DNA from: Stappia sp. WLB 29
GTDB lineage: Bacteria > Pseudomonadota > Alphaproteobacteria > Rhizobiales > Stappiaceae
Length of the DNA stretch: 64,000 nucleotides
Direction of reading: 5' to 3'
Assembly (NCBI RefSeq): GCF_023507705.1
Contig: NZ_JALBGD010000009.1
Span: forward strand, 124,001-188,000
Positions within the stretch are counted from its first letter, which is position 1. Each line of letters begins with the position of its first letter. A program made the position numbers and the translations under genes. Positions 38,323-46,328 of the stretch are shown here, in pieces. The notes beneath the pieces are model-generated. The model was not told the origin of the DNA. It searched no databases and saw nothing but the letters and a program-made list of their open reading frames with translations.

Positions 38323-39237
38323 TCAGGGCACCGACCAGGGCGGGACGCGGAAGATCTCGACCAGATAGTCGATGAAGAGGCGCGCGCGCGGCAAAAGCTG
38401 GCGCTCGGGCAGGTAGACCGCGTGGAAGGCGGTGTCGTCGCGCACCTGATACTCGCTCAGCAAGGGCACCAGGTCGCCGCGCGCGATGGCGGGATTGGCC
38501 AGATGCTCGGCCATGCGCATGACGCCGTGGCCGGCAAGGCAGATCTGCACCAGCGACAGGCCGTTGGCGCTGCGGAAATCGCCCTCCACCGCCACGGTCT
38601 CGACGGTGCCGTCCATCAGGAACGGCCAACGGTTGAGATGGCCGCGCCGGCCCTCCCACATCAGGCAGTTGGCGCGGGAAAGGTCGCGCGGATGCGCGAT
38701 GGGCCCGTGCGCGGCGAGATAGGCGGGCGCTGCGACGACGACCCGCTGCAGGTCGCAGAGCTTGCGGCTCATCAGCGAGGAATCCTCCAGCCGCCCCATG
38801 CGCACGGCGACGTCGATGTTTTCCTCGATGAGATTGGCGAAGCGGTCGGTCAGCGACAGGGCGAGGGTCAGCCCCGGATGCCGCTTCAGGAAGTCGGGAA
38901 TGCGCGGCACGATCTGGTCGGTGCCGAAAGCGATGGGTGCGCTGACGCGCAGCTCGCCGGCGGCCGCCCGCGTGGCGGAGGACACCTCCCCTTCCGCCGC
39001 CTCCACCGTGTCGATGGCGCGCACGCAGGCCTCGAAATAGGTCTGCCCCTCGTCGGTGAGCCGGTGGCCGCGGGTCGAGCGGTGCAGCAGCTTGACGCCG
39101 AGCCGCTTTTCCAGCCCCGAAACGCTCTGGCTGACGAAGGGCTGGCTGACGCGCAGCATGTCGGCGGCATGGCGGAAGCCCCCCGCCTCGACGACCGCGC
39201 GGAACACCCGCATTTCCAGCAGACGATTGTCCTTCAT
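38323..39237 (-). CDS. LysR family transcriptional regulator
   Basis: This 304-residue protein has the LysR helix-turn-helix at 4-63 (EMRVFRAVVEAGGFRHAADMLRVSQPFVSQSVSGLEKRLG) and an effector domain of the CrgA-like branch (LSLTDRFANLIEENIDVAVRMG). It lies downstream of the class II aldolase gene in the same direction, but a terminator-like hairpin (39321-39356) separates them, so it may have its own promoter. It is a candidate regulator of the aldolase/TRAP/hydroxylase operon. Confidence 0.87.
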   Translation of the reverse strand: MKDNRLLEMRVFRAVVEAGGFRHAADMLRVSQPFVSQSVSGLEKRLGVKLLHRSTRGHRLTDEGQTYFEACVRAIDTVEAAEGEVSSATRAAAGELRVSAPIAFGTDQIVPRIPDFLKRHPGLTLALSLTDRFANLIEENIDVAVRMGRLEDSSLMSRKLCDLQRVVVAAPAYLAAHGPIAHPRDLSRANCLMWEGRRGHLNRWPFLMDGTVETVAVEGDFRSANGLSLVQICLAGHGVMRMAEHLANPAIARGDLVPLLSEYQVRDDTAFHAVYLPERQLLPRARLFIDYLVEIFRVPPWSVP

Positions 39238-39320
39238 GCCCCGTCCATGTCTCCCTCGCCGCCCCCCCTCGGGCAGCGGGCCAGACTAGCAAGGCGGGCG
39301 GGCGGCGTCAGCCGGGGGAC

Positions 39321-39356
39321 AAAAAAAGACGGCCGGGCGCACGGGACGCACCGGCC
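39321..39356 (-). terminator. Rho-independent terminator after the class II aldolase gene
   Basis: Read on the minus strand, GGCCGG(T)GCG pairs with CGCCCGGCC (one bulged T) and is followed by GTC and seven Ts (A7 on the plus strand at 39321-39327). It lies about 64 bases after the aldolase stop. Confidence 0.7.
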
Positions 39357-39387
39357 GCTGGAAGCGGGGCAAAACAGGGCAGACACT

Positions 39388-39432
39388 CGTCAGTCGAACA
39401 GGCGTCAGCCGAACATGCGTCAGTCGAACATG
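39388..39432. repeat. Three 15-base tandem repeats spanning the aldolase stop codon
   Basis: Units CGTCAGTCGAACAGG (39388-39402), CGTCAGCCGAACATG (39403-39417) and CGTCAGTCGAACATG (39418-39432) are in tandem; each carries the reverse complement of Phe-(Asp or Gly)-stop codons. The last unit holds the final three codons and the TGA of the aldolase, so two extra in-frame stops follow at 15-base spacing. Confidence 0.85.
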
Positions 39433-40232
39433 TCCGGGCAATCCTGGACCAGCTGGTCCCAGATGGTCTGGAAATGCAGCCAGCCGATATATTCGCTGCC
39501 GACATGCTCGCGGCTGTAGCGGGCGCGGTCCTCGCGGATGTAGATCGGCGGGATGCCGGCGGCGGCAATCGCCAGCTGCTGCTGGCAGCAGCGCTCCAGC
39601 GCGATGAACCAGAAGGCCGCCGCCTCGATGCTGTGGCGGCTCGCCGTCAGCAGGCCGTGGTTCTGGTGGATCGCCGCCTTGACGCCCTTGAAGGCCGCCG
39701 CGACGTTGGACCCGGCATGGTTCTCGACCGCGACCGCACCGGCCTCGTCGCCGATGATGACATGGTCCTCGAAGAAGGCGCAGGCATCCTGGGTGATCGG
39801 CTCGATGGGCCGGCCGAGCGCGGCATAGGCGGTGCCGTAGACCGTATGCGCATGGCACATGGCGATGATGTCGGGATGCGCCTCGTGCACATTGGCATGC
39901 AGCACGAAGCCGGCCCGGTTCACCGCATGGGTGCCCTCGATGACGTTGCCCTCGTGGTCGACGAGGATCAGGTTCGACATCTTCACCTTGTCGAAGTGGA
40001 TCGCCATCGGGTTGGTCCAGTAGAGCTCCGGACGCTCCGGATCGCGCACCGTCAGGTGGCCGGCGAAACCGTAGTCGAAGCCCTGCCGGGCGAAGGCGCG
40101 GCAGGCGCCGACCAGGCGCTCCTTGCGGTGGCGGCGCTCGTCCTCGACGCTCTCGAACGAGGGCTCGTACGGAAAGATCAGGCCTTCCTGCTCCGGCTGG
40201 TAGATCGAAACCCGTCCCTTGAGATCCAGCAT
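39420..40232 (-). CDS. Class II aldolase/adducin family protein
   Basis: This 270-residue protein has the Zn-binding pattern of class II aldolases: MCHAHTVYG (two His) and the later NHGLL region with further His (HQNHGLLTA), with Glu/Asp in the acidic loop. AGGAGG lies 6 bases before ATG 40232. Members include fuculose-phosphate aldolase and decarboxylases acting on hydroxy-acids. It is downstream of the TRAP transporter genes and a palindrome (40322-40340), and probably acts on the transported compound. Confidence 0.85.
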   Translation of the reverse strand: MLDLKGRVSIYQPEQEGLIFPYEPSFESVEDERRHRKERLVGACRAFARQGFDYGFAGHLTVRDPERPELYWTNPMAIHFDKVKMSNLILVDHEGNVIEGTHAVNRAGFVLHANVHEAHPDIIAMCHAHTVYGTAYAALGRPIEPITQDACAFFEDHVIIGDEAGAVAVENHAGSNVAAAFKGVKAAIHQNHGLLTASRHSIEAAAFWFIALERCCQQQLAIAAAGIPPIYIREDRARYSREHVGSEYIGWLHFQTIWDQLVQDCPDMFD

Positions 40233-40321
40233 GTCGTTCCCTCCTGAAGGCCGGCGCAATCCCGGCTCGCATATCTCCCCTTCTGGCTCGCATGCCCGCC
40301 GGAACGGGTCAATTCCGCCCC

Positions 40322-40340
40322 GGTGATAACTGTTATCGCC
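40322..40340. promoter_or_regulatory. Palindromic operator upstream of the aldolase gene
   Basis: GATAAC-T-GTTATC (40325-40337) is a perfect 13-base dyad, extended by GG/CC to 19 bases with one mismatch. It lies right after the dctM-like stop and about 90 bases before the aldolase start, suggesting an internal, separately regulated promoter. Confidence 0.55.
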
Positions 40341-40341
40341 C

Positions 40342-41664
40342 TCACACGAGGGCGAGCGTCAGGTAGGGAAACAGCGCGATCAGCGCGAGCGAGCCGAGCA
40401 TGACCAGCATGAAGGGCACGGTACCGAGGAAGATCTGCTCCACGCCGACGCTCGGGTCGGCCAACGTGTTGTGCACCGTGAAGACGGATATGCCGAAGGG
40501 CGGCGTCAAGAGCCCGATCTCCACCGCGATGACGGTGACGATGCCGAAATGGATCAGATCGAAGCCCATCGACTGGGCGATGGGGGCGGCGATCGGCACC
40601 ATGATCAGCAGGATCGAGCTGCTGTCGAGGATCATGCCGAGCAGCAGCAGCAGCACGACATAGAGCATGAGGAAGCCGTAAGGGCCGAAGCCGCTCATGC
40701 GCACCACGTCGCCGATGGCGTTGGGAATGCCGGCGACCGACAGCATGCGGCTGTAGAAGCCGGCCGCGATCAGCAGGATCAGGATGCCGACGGAGACCGT
40801 GCCGGTCTGTTTCAGGACCTCCCAGATGCGGTGGCGGTCGAGCTTGCGGCGGGCGAGCGCGATGACCAGCGCGCCGAAGGCGCCGACGCCGCCGGCCTCC
40901 GTCGGGGTGAAGAAACCGCTGTAGAGGCCGCCGAGCACGAGGATGACGAGCATCAGGATCGGCAGCAGCTTGACCGCGATCTCGCGCCCGCCCATCTCGC
41001 GCTCCCGGGTGGCCACACGCGCGGCGGCGGAGGCATCGGTGAAGACGAAGCCGGGGCGGAAGCGGGCGAGCAGCATGATCACCGCGACGAAGCCGAGGGC
41101 GAGCATCACACCGGGAACGACGCCGGCGACGAACATGCGGCCGATGGAGACCTCGGCGAGCACGCCGTAGATGATCAGGAGCAGGCTCGGCGGGATCAGC
41201 ATGCCGAGGACGGAACTGCCGGCGACGGTGCCGGCGGAAAAGCCCGCGCGGTAGCCGTGGCGGCGCATCTCCGGCACCGCGACGCGGGTGAAGACGGCGG
41301 CCGAGGCGATGGAGACGCCGGTGACGGCGGCGAAGACCGTGTTGGCGGCGACGGTGGCAACCCCGAGCCCGCCGGCGATACGCCGCAGCAGGCTCTCGGC
41401 CACCTCGAACGTGTCGCGCCCGACATTGGAGACGCTGACGAGAAGCCCCATCAGCACGAAGAGCGGAATGGTGGCGAAGAGATAGTCGGCGATGCCGTTA
41501 TAGGCGGTGATCGACAGGAGCCGCATGGCGAGCTCGAAATTGTCGCGGATGATCCACACGCCGGCAAAGGCGACGGCGAACAGCGCCACCGCGATCTGCA
41601 TGCCCAGAAGCACCAGGAAGATGAGCGCGGCGATCAGCAGGACGCCGATGGTCAGGGCGGTCAT
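40342..41664 (-). CDS. dctM: TRAP transporter large permease (DctM-like)
   Basis: This 440-residue inner-membrane protein has about 12 hydrophobic segments. Family features include IPLFVLMGLLVS (about 67-78), the GSSVLGMLIPPSLLLIIYG re-entrant region and LTPPFGISVFTVHN near the C-terminus. It is the main channel subunit, driven by ion gradients. It overlaps the small permease gene by ATGA and is followed by a palindrome and the aldolase gene. Confidence 0.92.
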   Translation of the reverse strand: MTALTIGVLLIAALIFLVLLGMQIAVALFAVAFAGVWIIRDNFELAMRLLSITAYNGIADYLFATIPLFVLMGLLVSVSNVGRDTFEVAESLLRRIAGGLGVATVAANTVFAAVTGVSIASAAVFTRVAVPEMRRHGYRAGFSAGTVAGSSVLGMLIPPSLLLIIYGVLAEVSIGRMFVAGVVPGVMLALGFVAVIMLLARFRPGFVFTDASAAARVATREREMGGREIAVKLLPILMLVILVLGGLYSGFFTPTEAGGVGAFGALVIALARRKLDRHRIWEVLKQTGTVSVGILILLIAAGFYSRMLSVAGIPNAIGDVVRMSGFGPYGFLMLYVVLLLLLGMILDSSSILLIMVPIAAPIAQSMGFDLIHFGIVTVIAVEIGLLTPPFGISVFTVHNTLADPSVGVEQIFLGTVPFMLVMLGSLALIALFPYLTLALV

Positions 41665-42215
41665 GGACGGGCCTTCCGGTAGGCAGAAAGATGCGAGACG
41701 GCGACCGCGAGATAGGCGGCGACGGCAAAGCCCGAGCCGATCACGATGATGGCGCGGAACGGCAGGGTGGGAATGGTGAAGACGCCCTGGACGCCGAAAT
41801 ACTCGCTGCCGCGCCAGGCGCCGACCGTATCCGGCCAGGCGGAATAGAGGATCGCCAGGAAGACGGCGGCGCCGACCAGCGAGAACAGCGCGTCGACCAG
41901 CGCCATCAGGCGGGGCGTCGCGCGCTCCAGCCCGCGCACGAAGAAGTCGGCCCGGGTCATGCGGCCGCTGAGAATGGCGGATGAGACCTGCAGGAAGACG
42001 ATGGCGACGACCGAGCGGGCGCAGACCTCGGCAACGCCGGTGATCGGGGCGTCGAGCAGGTTGCGGCCGACGACATCGGCGACGATGGCCAGCATCATCG
42101 CGAAGATCCACACGGTGCCGACGGCGGCCAGCGCATTGGCGGCGAGCCCCAGCAGGCCGCCGCTCGCCGGCGGCGTACCCGCCTCGCCGGCCTCCAGGTC
42201 GATTTCCTCAGCCAT
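41661..42215 (-). CDS. dctQ: TRAP transporter small permease (DctQ-like)
   Basis: This 184-residue four-span protein shows the DctQ pattern VWIFAMMLAIVADVVGRNLLDAPITGVAE followed by SAILSGRMTRADFFV. ATG 42215 is selected since the added upstream residues are unlike the family. A 12-base-pair hairpin lies between it and the binding-protein gene. Confidence 0.9.
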   Translation of the reverse strand: MAEEIDLEAGEAGTPPASGGLLGLAANALAAVGTVWIFAMMLAIVADVVGRNLLDAPITGVAEVCARSVVAIVFLQVSSAILSGRMTRADFFVRGLERATPRLMALVDALFSLVGAAVFLAILYSAWPDTVGAWRGSEYFGVQGVFTIPTLPFRAIIVIGSGFAVAAYLAVAVSHLSAYRKARP

Positions 42216-42263
42216 CGTCTCCCCCGCTGGCTTTTCGCGCGATGCGTCCTGCCCGGCAAGCAA

Positions 42264-42292
42264 GTCCCGCCCGGCAGGAGGCCGGGCGGGAC
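42264..42292 (-). terminator. Perfect intercistronic hairpin between dctP and dctQ genes
   Basis: GTCCCGCCCGGC (42264-42275) and GCCGGGCGGGAC (42281-42292) form a perfect 12-base-pair stem around AGGAG. On the minus strand it is followed only by TTGCTTG, so it looks like an attenuator or 3'-protecting hairpin that lets the binding-protein message exceed the permease message, as is known for binding-protein genes in general. Confidence 0.7.
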
Positions 42293-42313
42293 GGTCAGTG
42301 CGGCATCAAGATA

Positions 42314-43372
42314 TTACAAACCTTCGTCCCATGCGCGCAGCGGCTCGACACCGCGCTCGCGCAGGGCCGCGAAATAGGCCTTGAGCACGGTCCTGGCCGC
42401 ATCGCCGCCGGTCTCCAGCCAGGGCTCGACGATGTTCGGCAGGTTGTTCACCCACTTGCGCTTCTCCTCCTCGGGAAGCTCGCGGATCTCCAGGCCCGCC
42501 GCCTGCATCTCGGCGATGGCGGTGGTCGCCTTCTCCGTCACATAGGCGCCGTGACGCTTGGAGGTCTCCTTGCCGGCGGCGCGGAAAGCTGCCTGCACGT
42601 CCTCCGGCAGACCGTCGAAGAAGGTCTTGTTGACGGCGATGCCGCCGAAATACATCGAGCCGATGCCGACGCGGGTGAGCTTCGGCGCGACCTCGTAGAC
42701 GCGGGTCGGCAGGATGCCCGAGGCGAAGGACAGCGTGCCCTCGGTCACGCCGGTCTGGATGTTGGTGTAGTAGGTGGTCAGCGCGCCGTCGACGGGCGTT
42801 GCGCCGGTGTCGCGCAGCCAGTTGGCCGAGGTGCCCGGCGCGTTCAGCTTGCGGTTCTGCAGGTCGGCGAGGCTGTTCACCTCGAACGTGGCGTAGATGT
42901 CGTAGCTGTCGGTGATCAGCGACGACAGGTGCACCATGTTCTGCTCGGCCCAGCTGTCGCGCAGCTCGGGGAGCTCGTCGGTGAGCTTGTCGAAGATCTC
43001 GATCAGCAGCTCGTGGTCGCCGGTGGCGAAGGGCGTGAAGTAGGTGACGTTCTGGAGCGGCATGGTGGCGCCCTCCCAGACCGTGCCGACCATGCCGACA
43101 TCGACGATGCCGTCGCGCACCGCCTCGCGGGTGTCGGTGAACTTGTAGAGCGTGCCGCCGTAGGATTCGACCCAGTTGATCTTGTACTCGCCCTTTTCGG
43201 CGAGCAGGCGGTCGACCTCCGGCTGGAAGCCGTTCTTCATCGCCCAGGCCCAGATATTGGCCTCCGGATGGCTGGAGCCGATGTTGACGGTGATGGTCTG
43301 CTGGGCGCTGGCCGGAACGGCGAAGACCGTCCCCGCAAGCGCGGCTGCCACGATGAGATGCTTGAACTTCAT
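42314..43372 (-). CDS. dctP: TRAP transporter substrate-binding protein (DctP-like)
   Basis: This 352-residue periplasmic protein has a signal peptide of about 23 residues (MKFKHLIVAAALAGTVFA, cleaved after ASA) and the DctP fold (SHPEANIWAWAMKNGF, then NSLADLQNRKLNAPGT). The latter is the place where most DctP proteins have an Arg (K-x-R) that binds the ligand carboxylate; here it reads KLN. The ligand may therefore differ from simple C4 acids. It lies 59 bases after the Mo subunit of the hydroxylase in the same operon. Confidence 0.9.
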   Translation of the reverse strand: MKFKHLIVAAALAGTVFAVPASAQQTITVNIGSSHPEANIWAWAMKNGFQPEVDRLLAEKGEYKINWVESYGGTLYKFTDTREAVRDGIVDVGMVGTVWEGATMPLQNVTYFTPFATGDHELLIEIFDKLTDELPELRDSWAEQNMVHLSSLITDSYDIYATFEVNSLADLQNRKLNAPGTSANWLRDTGATPVDGALTTYYTNIQTGVTEGTLSFASGILPTRVYEVAPKLTRVGIGSMYFGGIAVNKTFFDGLPEDVQAAFRAAGKETSKRHGAYVTEKATTAIAEMQAAGLEIRELPEEEKRKWVNNLPNIVEPWLETGGDAARTVLKAYFAALRERGVEPLRAWDEGL

Positions 43373-43431
43373 GGTCTTCCTCCCCAGTTCGGCCCCGCCA
43401 GCGGACGGGGCCCGGCACCCTTGAGGGCGCG

Positions 43432-45807
43432 TTACACGGTCCCGAGCGCCGCCAGGATCCTGGCCGGCGTGAAGGGCATTTCGGTCACCCGCCCCCCCAG
43501 CGGGCGCAAAGCGTCGTTGATGGCGTTCATCACGGCCGCCGGCGCGCCTGCGGTGCCGGCCTCGCCCGCGCCCTTGGCGCCGAGCACCGACTCCTTCGTC
43601 GGCGTCTCCACATGGCCGATGACCATGTCCGGCATCTCCGCCGCCATGGGCACCAGATAGTCCGCCATGTTGGCATTGAGCAGCTGGCCGTCCTCGTCGT
43701 AGTGGCACTCCTCGTAGAGCGCCCCGCCGATGCCTTGGACGATGCCGCCGCGGATCTGCTCGTCGACCAGCTGCGGGTTGATCACCCGGCCGCAATCCTC
43801 GACGCACCAATGCTTCAGCAGCTTGACGAAGCCCGTCTCCGTGTCGACCTCGAGATAGCTCGCCTGCACGCCGTTGGTGAAGGCGAAGGGATAGTCCGAG
43901 GTGATGAAGTGGCGGGTCTGCACCAGCTCGCGCGGCAGGCCCTTGGGCAGCGTGTCGCCGCGGAAATAGACGATGCGGCCGAGCTCCTCCAGCGGCATGC
44001 GGGCCTCGCCCGTGGCCTTGTCGGCGACCGCACCGTCGACGATGTCCAGCCCCTCGGCCGAGGCCTGCAGCATGGAGGCCGCGACGGTGAGGATGCTCTC
44101 CTTCAGCGCAAGGCCGGCCTGAAGCGCCGCCTCGCCGCCGATGCCGGCGCCGCGCGAGGCCCAGGTGCCCCCGCCATAGGGCGTCGTCTGGGTGTCGCCG
44201 GTGATCACCTTGACCCGCCCGACCGGCACGCCGACCGCCTCGGCAACCACCTGCGCCAGCATCGCCTCGGTGCCCTGGCCCTGCTCGGTGACGCCCGACA
44301 TGGCGACGACGCTGCCGTCCGGGTCCATGCGCACGGTGCAGCCGTCCTGCGCCGAGATGCGCGCACCGCCGATGCCGTACATGAACGGGCTGGGATTGGT
44401 CAGCTCGATGAAGCTGGCGATGCCGATGCCGCGATAAATGCCCTTCTCGCGCAGCGCCGCCTGCTCGGCACGAAGCCCGTCGTAATCCATCAGCTCCAGC
44501 AGCTTGGCGAGCGAGGCGTGATGCGACAGGCCCTCGAAGCGCATGTTGGCCGGCGAAGTGTAGGGATAGGCATCGTCCTTGATCAGGTTGCGACGGCGGA
44601 TCTCGACCGGATCCATGCCCAGCGCCTCTGCCGCGAAGTCGACGAGCCCTTCCGTGATCGCCGCGGCGATGGGATGGCCGACGGCCCGGTACTGGCAGGT
44701 CGGCGTCTTGTTCTGCAGCACGACGGTGGTGCGGGCGCGGTAGGCGGCGAAGTCGTAGGGGCCGCCGCACAGGTTGACCACCTGGTTGCCCTCGATGGCC
44801 GAGGTGCGCGGATAGACCGAGTAGGGGCCGATGCCGGTCCAGTCGTCGACGTCGATGGCGAGGATCTTCCCCTCGCCGTCGATGGCGATGCGCGCGTCGA
44901 TCTCGTGGTCGCGGGCATGGATGTCGGTGGTGAAGCTCTCGATCCGGTCGGCGATGAACTTGACCGGCCGGCCCATCGCCTTGGCGATCGCCGCCGTCGC
45001 CATCTCGTCCGGATAGACATGGACCTTGATGCCGTAGGAGCCGCCGACATCGCCGCAGATCACCCGGACCTTGCCCTCGGGCAGGTCGAGATGGCGGGCG
45101 ATGATGCTCTGCATCATGTGCGGCGCCTGGGTGGAGTGATGGACGGTCATCTGGCCTTCGGCCGGATTGTAGTCGGCAAGGATCGAGCGCGGCTCCAGGC
45201 AGACGCCGGTGTGGCGGCCGGTCTTGAAGCTGGCCTCGACCACCGTGTGCGCCTCGGCGAAGACCGTGTCGACCTCGCCCTGCTCGTGCAGACGGCGGAA
45301 GGTGAGATTGTCGCCGAGATCGGGATGGATGAGCGGCGTCGCCGCGTCGAGCGCGGTGCGGATGTCGGTGACGACGGGCAGCGGATCGTACTCCACCTCC
45401 ACCAGCGCCGCCCCGTCCTCGGCCGCCGCGCGGCTGTCGGCGACGACGGCGACGACCGCCTCGCCGGTCCAGGTGACACGGTCGACGGCGAGCGCGTGCT
45501 GCGGCGCCGACTTCAGCCCCTTGAGATGGGCGAGCACCGCCACCCAGGGCGTGCAATGCTCGGCAAGCTCGGTGCCGGTGAAGATGCGGCGCACGCCGCG
45601 CACGGCGGCAGCCTCCTGCGTGTCCACCGACAGGATGCGCGCATGGGCGTGGGGGCTGCGGACGAAGGCGACATGCAGCATGCGCGGCAGCACGATGTCG
45701 TCGACATAACGGCCGCGCCCTTCCACCAGGCGGCGGGCATTGGGGCGGGGAACCGTGCGGCCGATATAGCTGTTGGGCCGGTCGGGATTGCCGAAATTGA
45801 TGGTCAT
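43432..45807 (-). CDS. Molybdenum hydroxylase large subunit (xanthine dehydrogenase/CoxL family)
   Basis: This 791-residue molybdopterin-binding subunit has the Ald_Xan_dh_C domain (about 20-130) and the MoCo-binding domain after it. The C-terminal GAKGAGEAGTAGAP holds the catalytic Glu. The loop that in form I CoxL reads AYRCSFR is here CQYRAVGHPIA, so it is not a true CO dehydrogenase. The family oxidises purines, aldehydes, quinolines or nicotinates by hydroxylation. It overlaps the 2Fe-2S subunit by ATGA. No maturation genes are next to it. Confidence 0.9.
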   Translation of the reverse strand: MTINFGNPDRPNSYIGRTVPRPNARRLVEGRGRYVDDIVLPRMLHVAFVRSPHAHARILSVDTQEAAAVRGVRRIFTGTELAEHCTPWVAVLAHLKGLKSAPQHALAVDRVTWTGEAVVAVVADSRAAAEDGAALVEVEYDPLPVVTDIRTALDAATPLIHPDLGDNLTFRRLHEQGEVDTVFAEAHTVVEASFKTGRHTGVCLEPRSILADYNPAEGQMTVHHSTQAPHMMQSIIARHLDLPEGKVRVICGDVGGSYGIKVHVYPDEMATAAIAKAMGRPVKFIADRIESFTTDIHARDHEIDARIAIDGEGKILAIDVDDWTGIGPYSVYPRTSAIEGNQVVNLCGGPYDFAAYRARTTVVLQNKTPTCQYRAVGHPIAAAITEGLVDFAAEALGMDPVEIRRRNLIKDDAYPYTSPANMRFEGLSHHASLAKLLELMDYDGLRAEQAALREKGIYRGIGIASFIELTNPSPFMYGIGGARISAQDGCTVRMDPDGSVVAMSGVTEQGQGTEAMLAQVVAEAVGVPVGRVKVITGDTQTTPYGGGTWASRGAGIGGEAALQAGLALKESILTVAASMLQASAEGLDIVDGAVADKATGEARMPLEELGRIVYFRGDTLPKGLPRELVQTRHFITSDYPFAFTNGVQASYLEVDTETGFVKLLKHWCVEDCGRVINPQLVDEQIRGGIVQGIGGALYEECHYDEDGQLLNANMADYLVPMAAEMPDMVIGHVETPTKESVLGAKGAGEAGTAGAPAAVMNAINDALRPLGGRVTEMPFTPARILAALGTV

Positions 45808-46319
45808 GCCGAGACCTCCTCGCCCCGCGCGCGGGCCCCCGCGACGGTCTCGATGGCATCGACGACCGCCTCGTAGCCGGTGCAGCGGCAGTAATTGCCG
45901 GAAATGTGCTCGCGGATCGCCACGCGGCTCGGCTGCCCGCCCTGCGCAAGGATGTCGGCGGCGGCGAACAGCATGCCCGGCGTGCAGAAGCCGCATTGCA
46001 GGGCGTTGCGCTCGACGAAGGCGGCCTGCAGGTCGGCAAGCGCGCCGGTCTCGGTCAGGCCCTCGACGGTCCAGACCTCGGCGCCGTCGAGCTGGGCAGC
46101 CAGCATCAGGCAGCCGCGCACGATCTCGCCGTCGACCTGCAGCGTGCAGGCCCCGCACACCCCGTGCTCGCAGCCCGCATGAGCGCCGGTGAGGCCGAGA
46201 TCGAGGCGGAGGAAGTCGACGAGATGGCGGGAAACGTCGACACGGGCATCGACCGGCTCGCCGTTGACGGTGAGCGAGATGTCGACGCGGGTGGGAAAGC
46301 TCTGCGCGGTATCGGACAT
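45804..46319 (-). CDS. Molybdenum hydroxylase 2Fe-2S subunit (CoxS-like)
   Basis: This 171-residue subunit has two 2Fe-2S domains: plant-type ferredoxin cysteines at about 50, 55, 58 and 70 (GCEHGVCGACTLQ) and the helical domain cysteines at about 109, 112, 144 and 146 (CGFCTPG and NYCRCTGYE). It passes electrons from the Mo site to FAD. All eight cysteines are present. It lies between the FAD and Mo subunit genes. Confidence 0.92.
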   Translation of the reverse strand: MSDTAQSFPTRVDISLTVNGEPVDARVDVSRHLVDFLRLDLGLTGAHAGCEHGVCGACTLQVDGEIVRGCLMLAAQLDGAEVWTVEGLTETGALADLQAAFVERNALQCGFCTPGMLFAAADILAQGGQPSRVAIREHISGNYCRCTGYEAVVDAIETVAGARARGEEVSA

Positions 46320-46328
46320 GTCGGACCT

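Noticed and set aside
43432-45807. Aerobic CO dehydrogenase large subunit (CoxL)
   Set aside because: The form I active-site loop with the Cys ligand is absent, and no cox accessory genes are nearby.
43612-45876. A 754-codon plus-strand frame antisense to the hydroxylase large subunit
   Set aside because: Composition (Asp, Ala, Gly, Arg, His) is typical of antisense shadow; no start signal or domain.
42314-46039. A minus-strand open frame of more than 1200 codons spanning TRAP binding protein and hydroxylase genes
   Set aside because: Only its 3' part (the DctP-like protein) is real. Upstream it runs out of frame through the hydroxylase subunits as Arg/Pro/Ala-rich shadow, a common effect of high G+C.
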